Shown: positions 32,041 through 40,657 of the stretch, piece by piece
Position numbering within the stretch: the stretch's first letter is position 1
Layout of the letters: each line of letters starts with the position of its first letter
Source: Bacillus haynesii
GTDB taxonomy: Bacteria; Bacillota; Bacilli; Bacillales; Bacillaceae
Direction of reading: 5' to 3'
DNA length: 41,521 nt
Assembly: GCF_001969855.1 (NCBI RefSeq)
Contig: NZ_MRBL01000013.1
Location: 1 to 41,521 of the forward strand
Program-made: the position numbers and the translations under genes
The notes under the pieces: model-generated
The model's input: only the letters and a program-made list of their open reading frames with translations
What the model was told of the DNA's origin: nothing
Databases searched by the model: none

Positions 32041-32120
32041 CCTATCATGCCGCCGAAACAACTTGAACCTTCACAGAAGTTCTCCGCTATCAGCTGGATA
32101 TGTGACTGCTTTTGAATATT

Positions 32121-32738
32121 TCAGCGCGAGCTTATATTTTTCATCACTGCCGCCAATTGCTCCGAATTGGGATCTCCTTCATTTTGCAATTGATCAATGA
32201 TATTCATATAATCCGTTTCATTTCGGTTTTGACTTAATTTATATGCAGCCTGAATGTCTTCCACCTTAATCTTAAACCCGACAATCGCTTTCAGTTGTCT
32301 TTCTAAAAGTTGAGGAGAAAGGTTCCCCCATAAAATTGGATTTTCTCGATGCTTCTCGTATTTTTCCATCATAATTGTTAATTCTTCTATTAATTCATCT
32401 CTCTCTAAAATGCTCGCTTGACCGTATATATGGACAGCTTGATAATTCCATGTTGGAACTTCTTCATGCCCATACCAGGAAGAAGAAATGTATGCGTGCG
32501 GTCCCTGAAACATAACAAGCACATCTTGACAGGTTTCCAAAGTTCCCACCTGCGGGTTTCCATAAGCAATATGGCCTGTGATATAGTAATCATCACCTTT
32601 TTTATTGAACCCCAAGGGCAAATGAGTGGCAATTGGCTTCCCTTGTTCTGTCGTAACGATCGTCCCAAAAGAGTTTTTTTGAACAAAATCCAAGATTTCA
32701 TCAACATTTTCGACTTTAAAATATTTTGGAATATACAT
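32121..32738 (-). CDS. paiB: PaiB, FMN-binding split-barrel regulator
   Basis: A 205-residue protein of the PaiB family with an FMN-binding split-barrel fold (SFGTIVTTEQGKPIATHLPL, PHAYISSSWYG). In B. subtilis PaiB is a repressor-like factor affecting sporulation and degradative enzymes. The sequence follows that protein closely as I remember it. ATG at 32738 (MYIPKYF) is favoured by AGGTGG upstream. It lies 22 bp after paiA and is co-transcribed with it and the MarR gene. Confidence 0.92.
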   Translation of the reverse strand: MYIPKYFKVENVDEILDFVQKNSFGTIVTTEQGKPIATHLPLGFNKKGDDYYITGHIAYGNPQVGTLETCQDVLVMFQGPHAYISSSWYGHEEVPTWNYQAVHIYGQASILERDELIEELTIMMEKYEKHRENPILWGNLSPQLLERQLKAIVGFKIKVEDIQAAYKLSQNRNETDYMNIIDQLQNEGDPNSEQLAAVMKNISSR

Positions 32739-32760
32739 CGTCATCCACCTTTTAAAAAAG

Positions 32761-33757
<997 letters not shown>

Positions 33758-33779
33758 CATAAACTCCTTTCGAACTTAT

Positions 33780-33845
33780 TTTTGTTGTAAATGCAATATA
33801 AATGTCGTACATTAAATATACCGGAATTTTGTTGTATTTGCAATA
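33780..33845. promoter_or_regulatory. pair of 19-bp repeats, likely MarR operators
   Basis: TTTTGTTGTAAATGCAATA (33780-33798) and TTTTGTTGTATTTGCAATA (33827-33845) differ at two central bases. Each contains the pseudo-palindrome TTGTA-NN-TGCAA. One copy is next to the MarR gene and the other next to the YyaS-like gene. Both transcription units could be controlled together. Confidence 0.6.
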
Positions 33846-33873
33846 AAAATAAAGAGGTCGAGTAAAGTGAAAT

Positions 33874-34473
33874 ATGTTTTTTTATGTATTAGGAATTTTA
33901 ATTTTAACCCTTGGGATTGCTTTCACGATTCAATCTGAACTTGGCGCTTCACCTTTTGACGCACTTTTGGTGGGACTGTCCGTACATGCAGGGCTTACTG
34001 TGGGAAGTTGGGAAGTCATCATGGCTCTGCTATTAATAGGCTGCAATTCGTTTTTAAAAAGACAAAGACCGGAAGTTTCGGGGATGCTAACGGCGTTTAT
34101 AACCGGTATCGGCATTGACATGTGGCTTTTTTTGCTGCATTTTTTTGTGACACCAGAACAATGGTACAGCAAAGCGGTCTGTTTTGGGATCGGCTTGGTT
34201 GTTACAGGGTTAGGAACCGCGACATACTTATACACAAATTTTGCTGTGATGCCAATTGACCGATTAACATTCATCATAAAAGAATTAACGAGAACCAATA
34301 TATTTGTTTCGAGAACCATCATTTACCTCGTCTTCTTAACAGCAGCCGTCATGTTAAAAGGACCGATTGGCATCGGAACTTTATTAACCGTTTGTTTAGG
34401 GGGGCCGGTCCTTCATTTGTTTATGCCGTTTGCTGGAAAAGTGTTGGGTCGCTTTACAGACGCTCGTACATGA
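33874..34473 (+). CDS. YczE/YyaS-family membrane protein
   Basis: A 199-residue membrane protein with five or six helices (ILTLGIAFTIQSELGASPFDA, MPIDRLTFIIKEL). It matches the YczE/YyaS family, whose function is unknown. The only in-frame ATG (33874) lies 16 nt from AGAGG. A GTG at 33867 has the right 9-nt spacing but reads out of frame at a run of seven T (33877-33883). One T less would give a normal start. The gene is divergent from the MarR-paiA-paiB unit. Confidence 0.75.
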   Translation: MFFYVLGILILTLGIAFTIQSELGASPFDALLVGLSVHAGLTVGSWEVIMALLLIGCNSFLKRQRPEVSGMLTAFITGIGIDMWLFLLHFFVTPEQWYSKAVCFGIGLVVTGLGTATYLYTNFAVMPIDRLTFIIKELTRTNIFVSRTIIYLVFLTAAVMLKGPIGIGTLLTVCLGGPVLHLFMPFAGKVLGRFTDART

Positions 34474-34501
34474 CGATAAGGAATGTTTTTAATGCCACTC
34501 T

Positions 34502-34720
34502 CTACTTTTTCACAGAACCTTTATTGAAAATCATCAATATAATTCCGGATGCTATTAAGCTTATAACTAAGGTAGAGGCATCTAATCTAAATACATTTTT
34601 TATCCCATTAAAGAAAAATGACCATAAAATATATATCGTGATAGCACTTAGCGTAAACATTCTGAACCATCTGGGGATAGCGAGCCAAGCCTTTAAAAGT
34701 TTAATAGTGAATTTCCCCAT
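34502..34720 (-). CDS. small two-helix membrane protein, hypothetical
   Basis: 72 residues with a basic N-terminus and two hydrophobic helices (about 22-42 and 50-66). ATG at 34720 has a strong AAGGAGG 6 nt upstream, which supports translation. I do not recognise the family. It is convergent with the YyaS-like gene. Confidence 0.6.
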   Translation of the reverse strand: MGKFTIKLLKAWLAIPRWFRMFTLSAITIYILWSFFFNGIKNVFRLDASTLVISLIASGIILMIFNKGSVKK

Positions 34721-35031
34721 TTTGTTCCTCCTTTTTCGCAATCCGACCTTTTATCAAATAATCACAGTTAAAATATCAATGCTACACACCACAAAACACG
34801 AAAAGCGCAAACCATTTGATCTGCATTTTTCATCTCTTTTCCAGCCTTTTGGACTTTTGTTAGATTTTTTAATAGTAAAGCACTCTGATATCCATTCAAA
34901 TTTATTTCATGAATTTAAACCTCAATTCATAACCCCCTTCAATATGTTAAAACAAAGACAATATTGACATAATCTCAAAAGAGTGCAAGTTTATTTATAC
35001 AAGTATTAACCTAAGGAGCCAATAACAAATC
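34721..35031. other. intergenic upstream of the reductase gene
   Basis: AT-rich gap between divergent genes. A TTGACA at 34964-34969 could be the -35 for the reductase gene, but no -10 lies at normal spacing. No gene is seen. Confidence 0.4.
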
Positions 35032-36075
35032 ATGAATAATGTTTCATTAATATATAAGGAATTCGGTAATCCACTGCAAAAATTACAGCTTTATACCGGA
35101 GAAAAGCTTCCTCTTCAGCCAAATGAAATTCTTGTCAACATGATTGCCAGTCCAATTAATCCGTCAGATTTGCTTCCAATTAGAGGGGCTTATTCTCATA
35201 GAATTAAGCTGCCGGCTGTTGCAGGATATGATGGTGTGGGAATTGTCATAGATCAGGGCAAAGATGTATCACCATCACTGATTGGAAAAAGGGTTCTCCC
35301 TGTACGAGGAGAGGGAACTTGGCAACAATATGTAACCACAAAAGCTGATTATGCAATAGAGGTACCTCCATCAATAAGTGATAACGACGCCAGTCAACTG
35401 TATATTAATCCATTAACAGCCTGGCTAATTTGTACGGAATCATTGCGTGTTCAGCCGAATGAAATAGTGTTAATGAATGGCGGAGGTACATCTATTGCAG
35501 GTTTGTTTGCGCAAATTTCTACAATACTGGGATTCCGTTTAATTGTCCTTACAAGAAACAGCCGCAAGATAGAGAAACTTCAAAAACTTGGGGCATGGAG
35601 AGTCATCAACGCTTCGAATGGTTCTATATATGAACAGATTTCTGATGCTTGCGACATCGGTGTTGACCATGCAATTGACTCTGTTGGAGGAGAAAGTGGC
35701 GAACTGCTGGCGAGGGCGTTAAAACCTGAAGGGACGTTTGTCAGTTATGGTCTGTTGTCAGGTATACCAAACGATTGGAGAAAGCTTCACGATGTATACC
35801 ATGTGTCACCGCAATTATTCGCCTTAAGACTTTGGAATGAGAGACATTCCGTTTCTGAATATCGCAATCGCTTCTCGGAGGTGATTAAGCTTGTTGAAAG
35901 CGGAAGAATGGTCATCAATGCCCCAGAAAAAATATATGATTTTGAAGATTTTTATGATGCCTTGAAGCATTATGAACAGCCGGGTTTGAATGGAAAAATA
36001 CTGTTGAACTTTGCAGTGAAGGAGATGGAACCAAAAAAAAGAATAAGAAGTAGTCGTATTCGAAAAGAAATATAA
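35032..36075 (+). CDS. zinc-free MDR-family reductase (enoyl reductase/quinone oxidoreductase type)
   Basis: A 347-residue medium-chain dehydrogenase/reductase. The N-terminal GroES-like part has NPSDLLPIRGAY, typical of the MECR/ETR branch. The nucleotide-binding fold carries MNGGGTSIAGLFAQI. Catalytic-zinc ligands are absent, so an NADPH-dependent enoyl-thioester or quinone reductase is likelier than an alcohol dehydrogenase. AAGGAG lies upstream of the ATG. It is a single gene. Confidence 0.83.
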   Translation: MNNVSLIYKEFGNPLQKLQLYTGEKLPLQPNEILVNMIASPINPSDLLPIRGAYSHRIKLPAVAGYDGVGIVIDQGKDVSPSLIGKRVLPVRGEGTWQQYVTTKADYAIEVPPSISDNDASQLYINPLTAWLICTESLRVQPNEIVLMNGGGTSIAGLFAQISTILGFRLIVLTRNSRKIEKLQKLGAWRVINASNGSIYEQISDACDIGVDHAIDSVGGESGELLARALKPEGTFVSYGLLSGIPNDWRKLHDVYHVSPQLFALRLWNERHSVSEYRNRFSEVIKLVESGRMVINAPEKIYDFEDFYDALKHYEQPGLNGKILLNFAVKEMEPKKRIRSSRIRKEI

Positions 36076-36112
36076 ATAATTTGTATACATTCCGCATATT
36101 GTCAATCCAGTA

Positions 36113-36200
36113 TGTTATACTGTAAACAAACCTTTGAAGCTTTAAATCTTTTTCTATTACCTTTTACCACCCCCTACTCGAACGTTGAGTAGGGTTTTTT
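36113..36200 (+). ncRNA. candidate small RNA downstream of the reductase gene
   Basis: An extended -10 (TG-T-TATACT, 36113-36121) is followed about 50 nt later by a strong terminator ending in TTTTTT. No reading frame lies between them. The predicted transcript of about 75 nt contains a C-rich stretch (CCACCCCC, 36167-36174) that could pair with ribosome binding sites. There is no clear -35, so it may instead be just a trailing terminator. Confidence 0.35.
36172..36200 (+). terminator. Rho-independent terminator
   Basis: CCCTACTC pairs with GAGTAGGG and is followed by TTTTTT. It lies about 100 nt past the reductase stop and would end either that transcript or the candidate small RNA. Confidence 0.9.
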
Positions 36201-36222
36201 ATTAAGCATTATACAGAGAACA

Positions 36223-36254
36223 TAAAAAAACAGGCTCTACATAGAGAGCCTGTT
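36223..36254 (-). terminator. terminator of cspC
   Basis: AAACAGGCTCT pairs with its complement on the minus strand and is followed by TTTTTTT, 19 nt past the cspC stop. Confidence 0.9.
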
Positions 36255-36272
36255 TATATAAACGATTGAAAA

Positions 36273-36488
<216 letters not shown>

Positions 36489-36491
36489 CTA

Positions 36492-36568
36492 GTGCGTTAC
36501 CGCACATTGTATTACTATCCTTGCCCAAAGTATCATCAAGACGAAAAGTCAATATTCATACTATCCTT
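36492..36568 (-). promoter_or_regulatory. cspC leader elements: repeated decamer and pre-SD hairpin
   Basis: On the minus strand AAGGATAGTA occurs twice (36513-36522 and 36559-36568). A GTGCG-GTAA-CGCAC hairpin (36492-36505) sits just upstream of the ribosome site. These could give temperature-dependent translation or serve as Csp binding sites. Confidence 0.45.
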
Positions 36569-36595
36569 TACACCGAACAAAAATAATTCTTCTTT

Positions 36596-36624
36596 ATCAT
36601 AACAGGAAACGGAAATAATTGCAA
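36596..36624 (-). promoter_or_regulatory. cspC promoter
   Basis: On the minus strand -35 TTGCAA (36619-36624) and -10 TATGAT (36596-36601) are 17 nt apart. This gives a leader of about 110 nt. Confidence 0.6.
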
Positions 36625-37115
36625 TTCATATTATTTTTATTCATGGCATTAGTTCTTATACGTAAGGATAGCAGTGCAGAAGCGATAGGCGTCAATCATT
36701 CTGCATCAAATTTATAACATGTCTAAGAGGTCTAATAGGTTTGAAAACACCGTGAAAATGAATCGCGAGTGTCTTCAAACCTTTTTCTTTGCTAAATTTG
36801 CACTTCATTATTGATTTTCTTAAAAAAACTCTGCTGCTTATCATGTTTGTTCGTCAAACAATCAATGTTCACGGTCTAAAAAAACAATCCCCATAGGGAA
36901 GCAGGGAGAGAGTTTTGTCCGATAAAGAGCCGGGTATAATTTTCATACGCCTTTGTATCCCGGCCAGCTCTGCTAATTAAGATTTAATTGAGCCGGAAAT
37001 CAGTTGCGAGTTTCCAATAAAGAGGGCTAAGAACGATACTTCTATGATGTATGACACTGGGACTTCAAAGGCAATAAAACGTAGAAACTCATCAGGGAAG
37101 GGGAAACTTTAAAAA
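36625..37115. other. intergenic between cspC promoter and desaturase gene
   Basis: It contains a plus-strand terminator at 36737-36789 with no gene before it. A TATAAT at 36935-36940 is a possible desaturase promoter with a poor -35. An inverted repeat, GCCGGG near 36929 and CCCGGC near 36959, is also present. A minus-strand frame without start (36977-37099) reads as membrane-protein-like but is unsupported. Confidence 0.4.
36737..36789 (+). terminator. plus-strand terminator without an obvious gene
   Basis: AGGTTTGAAAACAC (36737-36750) pairs with GTGTCTTCAAACCT (36769-36782), one mismatch, followed by TTTTCTTT. The nearest upstream plus-strand gene ends at 36075, so it may end a non-coding transcript that starts near the cspC promoter. 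Confidence 0.65.
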
Positions 37116-38144
37116 ATGAATGACCAAAACCTAAAGACTTTGAGAAAACTGGTTACACCTTATGAAAAGTCCGATTTACAAAAAAGTATTTCTCAAATCA
37201 TTAACACATTGGTACCATTTTTCCTGTTATGGTGTTTGGCATATAAGAGCTTGTCGATTTCTTATTTCCTTACATTAGCGATTTCTATCGTTGCGGCAGG
37301 TTTTTTAGTGAGAACCTTCATCATCTTTCATGATTGCTGCCACTATTCCTTTTTTAAAAACAAAAAGGCGAATCGAATCCTTGGAACAATCACAGGAATT
37401 CTGACTCTGCATCCTTTTGATCATTGGGGACGCGACCATTCTGTCCATCATGCGACAAGCAGCAACCTGGACAAACGCGGTACAGGCGATATTTGGGTAC
37501 TGACCGTTGAAGAATATAAGGAAGCCTCAACTAAGACAAAAATCATGTACCGTTTGTACAGAAATCCGTTTGTTATGTTTATGATTGGGCTGATTTACGT
37601 CTTCGGGATTACCAATCGTTTTAATCGTAAAGGGGCAAAACGCAAAGAACGGATGAATACGTATGTAACGAACCTGGGAATCGTCGCTTTGACAGCACTT
37701 TTATGCCGGGCTATTGGCTGGCAAAACTTCCTGCTGGTTCAGACGCCAGTTTTTATGATATCGGGATCTCTCGGAATTTGGATGTTTTATATACAACATA
37801 CGTTTGAGGATTCTTATTTTGAAGAAGATGAGCATTGGGAATATGTAAAAGCAGCTGTTGAAGGAAGCTCTTTTTATAAGCTTCCAAAAGCCATGCAATG
37901 GCTAACAGGCAATATCGGTTTCCATCATGTTCATCATTTAAGCCCGAGAGTCCCAAACTATAAGCTTGAAGAAGCGCATAACAACATTGAACCATTGCAA
38001 AACGTTCCGACCATTACACTGGCAACAAGTCTTAAGTCATTAAAGTTCCGTCTATGGGATGAAGAAAGCAAAAAATTTGTCGGTTTTAGCCACTTAAAAA
38101 AAGCTTCTAAAAGCCAAGTATCAGCACAGCTAAGAACGGATTAA
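37116..38144 (+). CDS. des: membrane fatty-acid desaturase, Des type
   Basis: A 342-residue integral-membrane di-iron desaturase. The three histidine boxes are present: HDCCH (72-76), HSVHH (108-112) and HHVHH (near 270). It resembles B. subtilis delta-5 desaturase Des, which puts a double bond into phospholipid acyl chains at low temperature. In B. subtilis des is followed by the thermosensor pair desK-desR. Here transposon remnants follow instead, so control is either by a distant DesKR or different. GGGGAAAC lies upstream of the ATG. The neighbouring cspC suggests a shared cold-response setting. Confidence 0.87.
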   Translation: MNDQNLKTLRKLVTPYEKSDLQKSISQIINTLVPFFLLWCLAYKSLSISYFLTLAISIVAAGFLVRTFIIFHDCCHYSFFKNKKANRILGTITGILTLHPFDHWGRDHSVHHATSSNLDKRGTGDIWVLTVEEYKEASTKTKIMYRLYRNPFVMFMIGLIYVFGITNRFNRKGAKRKERMNTYVTNLGIVALTALLCRAIGWQNFLLVQTPVFMISGSLGIWMFYIQHTFEDSYFEEDEHWEYVKAAVEGSSFYKLPKAMQWLTGNIGFHHVHHLSPRVPNYKLEEAHNNIEPLQNVPTITLATSLKSLKFRLWDEESKKFVGFSHLKKASKSQVSAQLRTD

Positions 38145-38191
38145 ATAAACTCCCCATAATCGATGATAACAGGCAGTGTATCTTGCAGAAT

Positions 38192-38240
38192 AAAAGTGCA
38201 GACTCGCACAACGGTTTTGTGCAGAGGTTAGCACTTTTTT
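38192..38240 (+). terminator. terminator of the desaturase gene
   Basis: AAAAGTGC (38192-38199) pairs with GCACTTTT (38231-38238) and the T run continues. An inner GCACAA/TTGTGC stem strengthens it. It is about 50 nt past the stop. Confidence 0.75.
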
Positions 38241-38282
38241 AGTGCCAAATATACTTGCAGACTCCACCACACGGTACATTTA

Positions 38283-38828
38283 TTGCCGTATTTTCTGCAA
38301 AAAAATGCTTCACCTGAAATGACTATGAGGTATGCTCGTTTATTGGATAGTACTAAGCGTAAAGCATTTGAAAACGCTATAGAACAAGGTGTATTTAGTT
38401 TTGATCTAAATGGGAAAGTGTATGAAGTACCAGATAAAGATGAAGTTCCTCAAGACATTTTAGATACAGTGTGGCGTGATCATAAGCTAACTGCCATTGA
38501 TAACCCTTACAGGTCTTGTAGAGCACGATTAAATGGAAATTGCCCATATGCAGAAGAACCACCATGTTTAACCTGTAATGGCGGTAAGCCATGTAAGGAC
38601 TTGGCAGTAGGTTTGTCAGAAATGGACGCAGCCAAATACGAGATTCATATTCAATCGACATCAAAAATGATTGAAGTTGCTCAGCAATATGGTCGAGAAG
38701 AAATCTTAATGAAAAATCAGAAAAATCTTGAAAGATTACAAGACATTTACAACACGATTAAACAAGGTAATATTATCTTTGGACGATTAGAACGGATGAA
38801 ACGAAAGCAAGGTGTTACAAATGACTAA
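38283..38828 (+). pseudogene. Tn554-type transposase B, C-terminal remnant
   Basis: 181 codons matching the end of a Tn554-family TnpB tyrosine recombinase. Similarity begins abruptly near ASPEMTMRYARLL, which holds the catalytic Tyr (residue 17 here). It continues through the family's cysteine-rich tail (Cys79, 87, 95, 98, 104; pattern GNCPYAEEPPCLTCNGGKPC). The recombinase Arg-His-Arg core and the whole of TnpA are missing, so it cannot act alone. It overlaps tnpC by 8 bp as in intact elements. Confidence 0.8.
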
Positions 38829-39196
38829 ATATGACCGTAGAGAGCATTTAAAACAGCTTCATGAAGAAAGAAAAGCAAGCACCTATAGAAGACGAAGCCA
38901 TTAAACGGCTCATACGAGCCGATGAAAGGATTAATTTTAACAGTGTTTCAAATGAATCAGGTTTAACAAAAGCAACACTGTACAACAATGTCGATATACG
39001 CAAACGGATTGAAGCGTTGAGGCAGCAACAATCACAAGCCCCTACATCAAAACAAGTTAAGCGAGAAATAAATGAGAGCAACAAGGATGCCCTTATTGAA
39101 TCACTGAAACGGAAGATTAAGAAATTAGAAGATGATAATAAACAACTTAGAGAGCAATTGAAAGTTGCTTATGCAGAGGTATATAAAAAAAGTTAA
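38821..39196 (+). pseudogene. Tn554-type TnpC, frameshifted
   Basis: ATG at 38821 opens MTKYDRREHLKQLHEERK, then a stop follows. From 38861 another frame continues with KQAPIEDEAIKRL, a helix-turn-helix (SGLTKATLYNNVDIRKRIEAL) and a coiled coil. Removing one A from the AAAA at 38871-38874 restores a 124-residue TnpC, the usual size. TnpC helps orient transposition in Tn554. The downstream part alone (111 residues from 38861) might still be translated. Confidence 0.75.
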
Positions 39197-39483
39197 GTTT
39201 GTAGCGAAAATGGTGCTCGCCATCCCTGCTTATTCAGCAATCGGGCCATATTGTTGAATAACCATTCTAACTCAAGTGAGTCTTTGAAGATCTACACTTA
39301 AACCAACAGGGCCAGATTAGTTGAATTCGGTCGAACTTGTTAGCTTAGCTGACAGGATTAAGTCCCACGGGCAGGTACGTTCTACCCCGGCTACTATCCA
39401 TCTATAAATTGGATAAAAAATAGTCAACCACATTCTCTGGCTGACCTTATTACATGAACCGTCAGGTTAGCTAAGTAGCCATA
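39197..39483. other. non-coding stretch with strong hairpin, possible transposon end
   Basis: The 287 bp between the tnpC and IS3 remnants have no credible frame. A near-perfect hairpin lies at 39231-39260 (TATTCAGCAAT with ATTGTTGAATA, 8-nt loop). The segments GCTTAGCTGACAGG (near 39345) and GTCAGGTTAGCTAAG (near 39460) are partly inverted copies. This may be the right end of the Tn554-like element fused to other mobile DNA. Confidence 0.4.
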
Positions 39484-39886
39484 CACAGGCGGTAGAACTC
39501 GTATTAGATACATTGAAAGCAGCATGTAATGAGCGTGAAACGAAAGGACTGATTCTCCACAGTGATCAAGGGTCGCAATATACATCATATGCTTTTCAAG
39601 GTTTAGCCGAAGAAAAAGGCATTATCACAAGCATGTCCCGCAAAGGCAATTGCTTTGATAATGCCGTCATTGAATCCTTCCACTCCACCATAAAGTCGGA
39701 AGAATTCTACACACACCAAAAGGTGCATCTCTCAAACTCTATTGTACTAGAAAAAGTGGAATCTTACATGTATTATTACAACTATATATGACCGTTTTCA
39801 AAATTAAACAGCCTTTCCCCTGTTCAATTCAGGGCAAAGGCTGCATAGGTGCTTTTTTTCTTGTCTCATATTACTAGGTCAGTTCA
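39484..39886 (+). mobile_element. IS3-family element, 3' remnant
   Basis: It holds the last third of an OrfB transposase and its right end. Similarity starts near 39484 (TQAVELVLDTLKAAC). Two of the three catalytic acids are present: Asp in HSDQGSQYT and Glu in NAVIESFHS. The frame is broken by TGA at 39789-39791, after which the usual ending (PFSKLNSLSPVQFR) continues. The terminal repeat, reading TGAACTGACCTAGTAATATG on the minus strand, ends at 39886 with the expected CA. The left end and OrfA are gone. Confidence 0.8.
39513..39791 (+). pseudogene. IS3-family transposase OrfB fragment
   Basis: 92 codons of the integrase-core region with Asp18 and Glu54 of the DDE triad (counted in this fragment). 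It is truncated at the front and cut short by a nonsense codon, probably CGA to TGA. It cannot encode an active transposase. Confidence 0.85.
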
Positions 39887-40010
39887 AAATTTTCAGGTGT
39901 TTTTCATGTTTGAGATTCTTATCATTTATCGTTGCGAATTTATTTTATGTTTAGGTTAGGGTGTGAACAGTAACAAATATTTATCACAAAAAAATAATTT
40001 ATATATTGTA

Positions 40011-40039
40011 TTGACACCGCTTACACGCGGTGTTATTAT
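40011..40039 (+). promoter_or_regulatory. promoter of the PTS operon
   Basis: TTGACA (40011-40016) and TATTAT (40034-40039) are 17 nt apart. The spacer carries a cre site and a 7-bp inverted repeat. The transcript would begin near 40046, just before the RNA antiterminator. Confidence 0.85.
40012..40033. promoter_or_regulatory. cre site and overlapping inverted repeat inside the promoter
   Basis: TGACACCGCTTACA (40012-40025) fits the cre consensus at every fixed position. ACACCGC (40014-40020) and GCGGTGT (40027-40033) form an overlapping perfect inverted repeat. CcpA bound here would cover the -35 and spacer and block transcription. The repeat may serve a second regulator. Confidence 0.7.
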
Positions 40040-40058
40040 GAGAGCATAAAATTGAATG

Positions 40059-40088
40059 AAGGATTGTTACTTCTCGGAAGGCATTACC
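40059..40088 (+). promoter_or_regulatory. ribonucleic antiterminator (RAT)
   Basis: The leader holds GGATTGTTAC (40061-40070) and GGCATTACC (40080-40088). These match the two halves of LicT/SacT/GlcT-type RAT sequences. Its 3' side overlaps the left arm of the following terminator. Binding of the encoded BglG-type protein would stop the terminator from forming. Confidence 0.85.
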
Positions 40089-40140
40089 TGAAACAGATAT
40101 GAATCTCTGTTATTGGTATATGTATCCGAGAAGTTTTTTT
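40069..40140 (+). terminator. RAT-controlled leader terminator
   Basis: CTTCTCGGA (40070-40078) pairs with TCCGAGAAG (40125-40133) and is followed by eight or more T. It is mutually exclusive with the RAT stem and sits 18 nt before the EIIA gene. Confidence 0.9.
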
Positions 40141-40157
40141 TTGAAAGGGTGAACAAT

Positions 40158-40640
40158 ATGTTTAATTTATTTAACAAGAAGAAAAAAGAAATTGCATTAT
40201 ATGCTCCTGTTACAGGGAAAAAAATTCCATTAGAAGAAGTACCTGATACCGTATTTTCTTCAAAAATGATGGGTGATGGTATCGCTTTTGACTTCGATGG
40301 TGATACAGTTTACGCACCGTACGATGGAAAGATTAGCATGATTGCGAATACACTGCATGCATTCGGGATAAAATTAGATAATGGTGCAGAGGTATTAATA
40401 CACATTGGTTTAGATACAGTTAATTTGAATGGTAACGGATTCAAAAAAATGGTAGAACAAGGAAGTAAAGTGAAACTAGGAACACCTATTATTGAAATTG
40501 ATCGAGATGTAATGGAAGAACATAACATCAATTTAACAATGCCGATGGTTATTACGAATGGAAGTGACTATAATTTCAAACATTGTCACGAGATAAAAAA
40601 TGTTGTTATGGGAGATACGAAAGTTATTGAATTTAACTAG
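40158..40640 (+). CDS. stand-alone PTS EIIA component, glucose family
   Basis: A 160-residue EIIA(Glc)-type domain, close to a full-length free IIA. The phospho-acceptor is His82 (VLIHIGLDTV) and the supporting histidine is His67 (TLHAFG). It passes phosphate from HPr to an EIIB; no EIIBC is in the window, so that probably lies downstream. ATG at 40158 has AAAGGGTG upstream and follows the leader terminator. The same operon encodes a BglG-type antiterminator 17 bp later. Confidence 0.9.
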   Translation: MFNLFNKKKKEIALYAPVTGKKIPLEEVPDTVFSSKMMGDGIAFDFDGDTVYAPYDGKISMIANTLHAFGIKLDNGAEVLIHIGLDTVNLNGNGFKKMVEQGSKVKLGTPIIEIDRDVMEEHNINLTMPMVITNGSDYNFKHCHEIKNVVMGDTKVIEFN

Positions 40641-40657
40641 AAAGGAGAGAATAGTTT

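Noticed and set aside
31877..32070. Plus-strand frame with GLKNKVTLYGLEHSRQFAD between ydeO and paiB
   Set aside because: No ribosome site and it crosses the paiB terminator; chance or a small relic.
36977..37099. Start-less minus-strand frame reading EFLRFIAFEVPVSYIIEVSF onwards
   Set aside because: About 40 codons only, no start codon or ribosome site, no recognised family; possibly a decayed membrane-protein fragment but not supportable.
37016..37115. DesR-type binding box in front of the desaturase gene
   Set aside because: I could not find a sequence resembling the B. subtilis DesR site as I remember it; absence noted under the orphan des finding.
39962..39988. TGTGA ... TCACA symmetry upstream of the PTS promoter, like a CRP/FNR box
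   Set aside because: The spacer is 17 nt instead of 6, and CRP-type cAMP control is not used in Bacillus.
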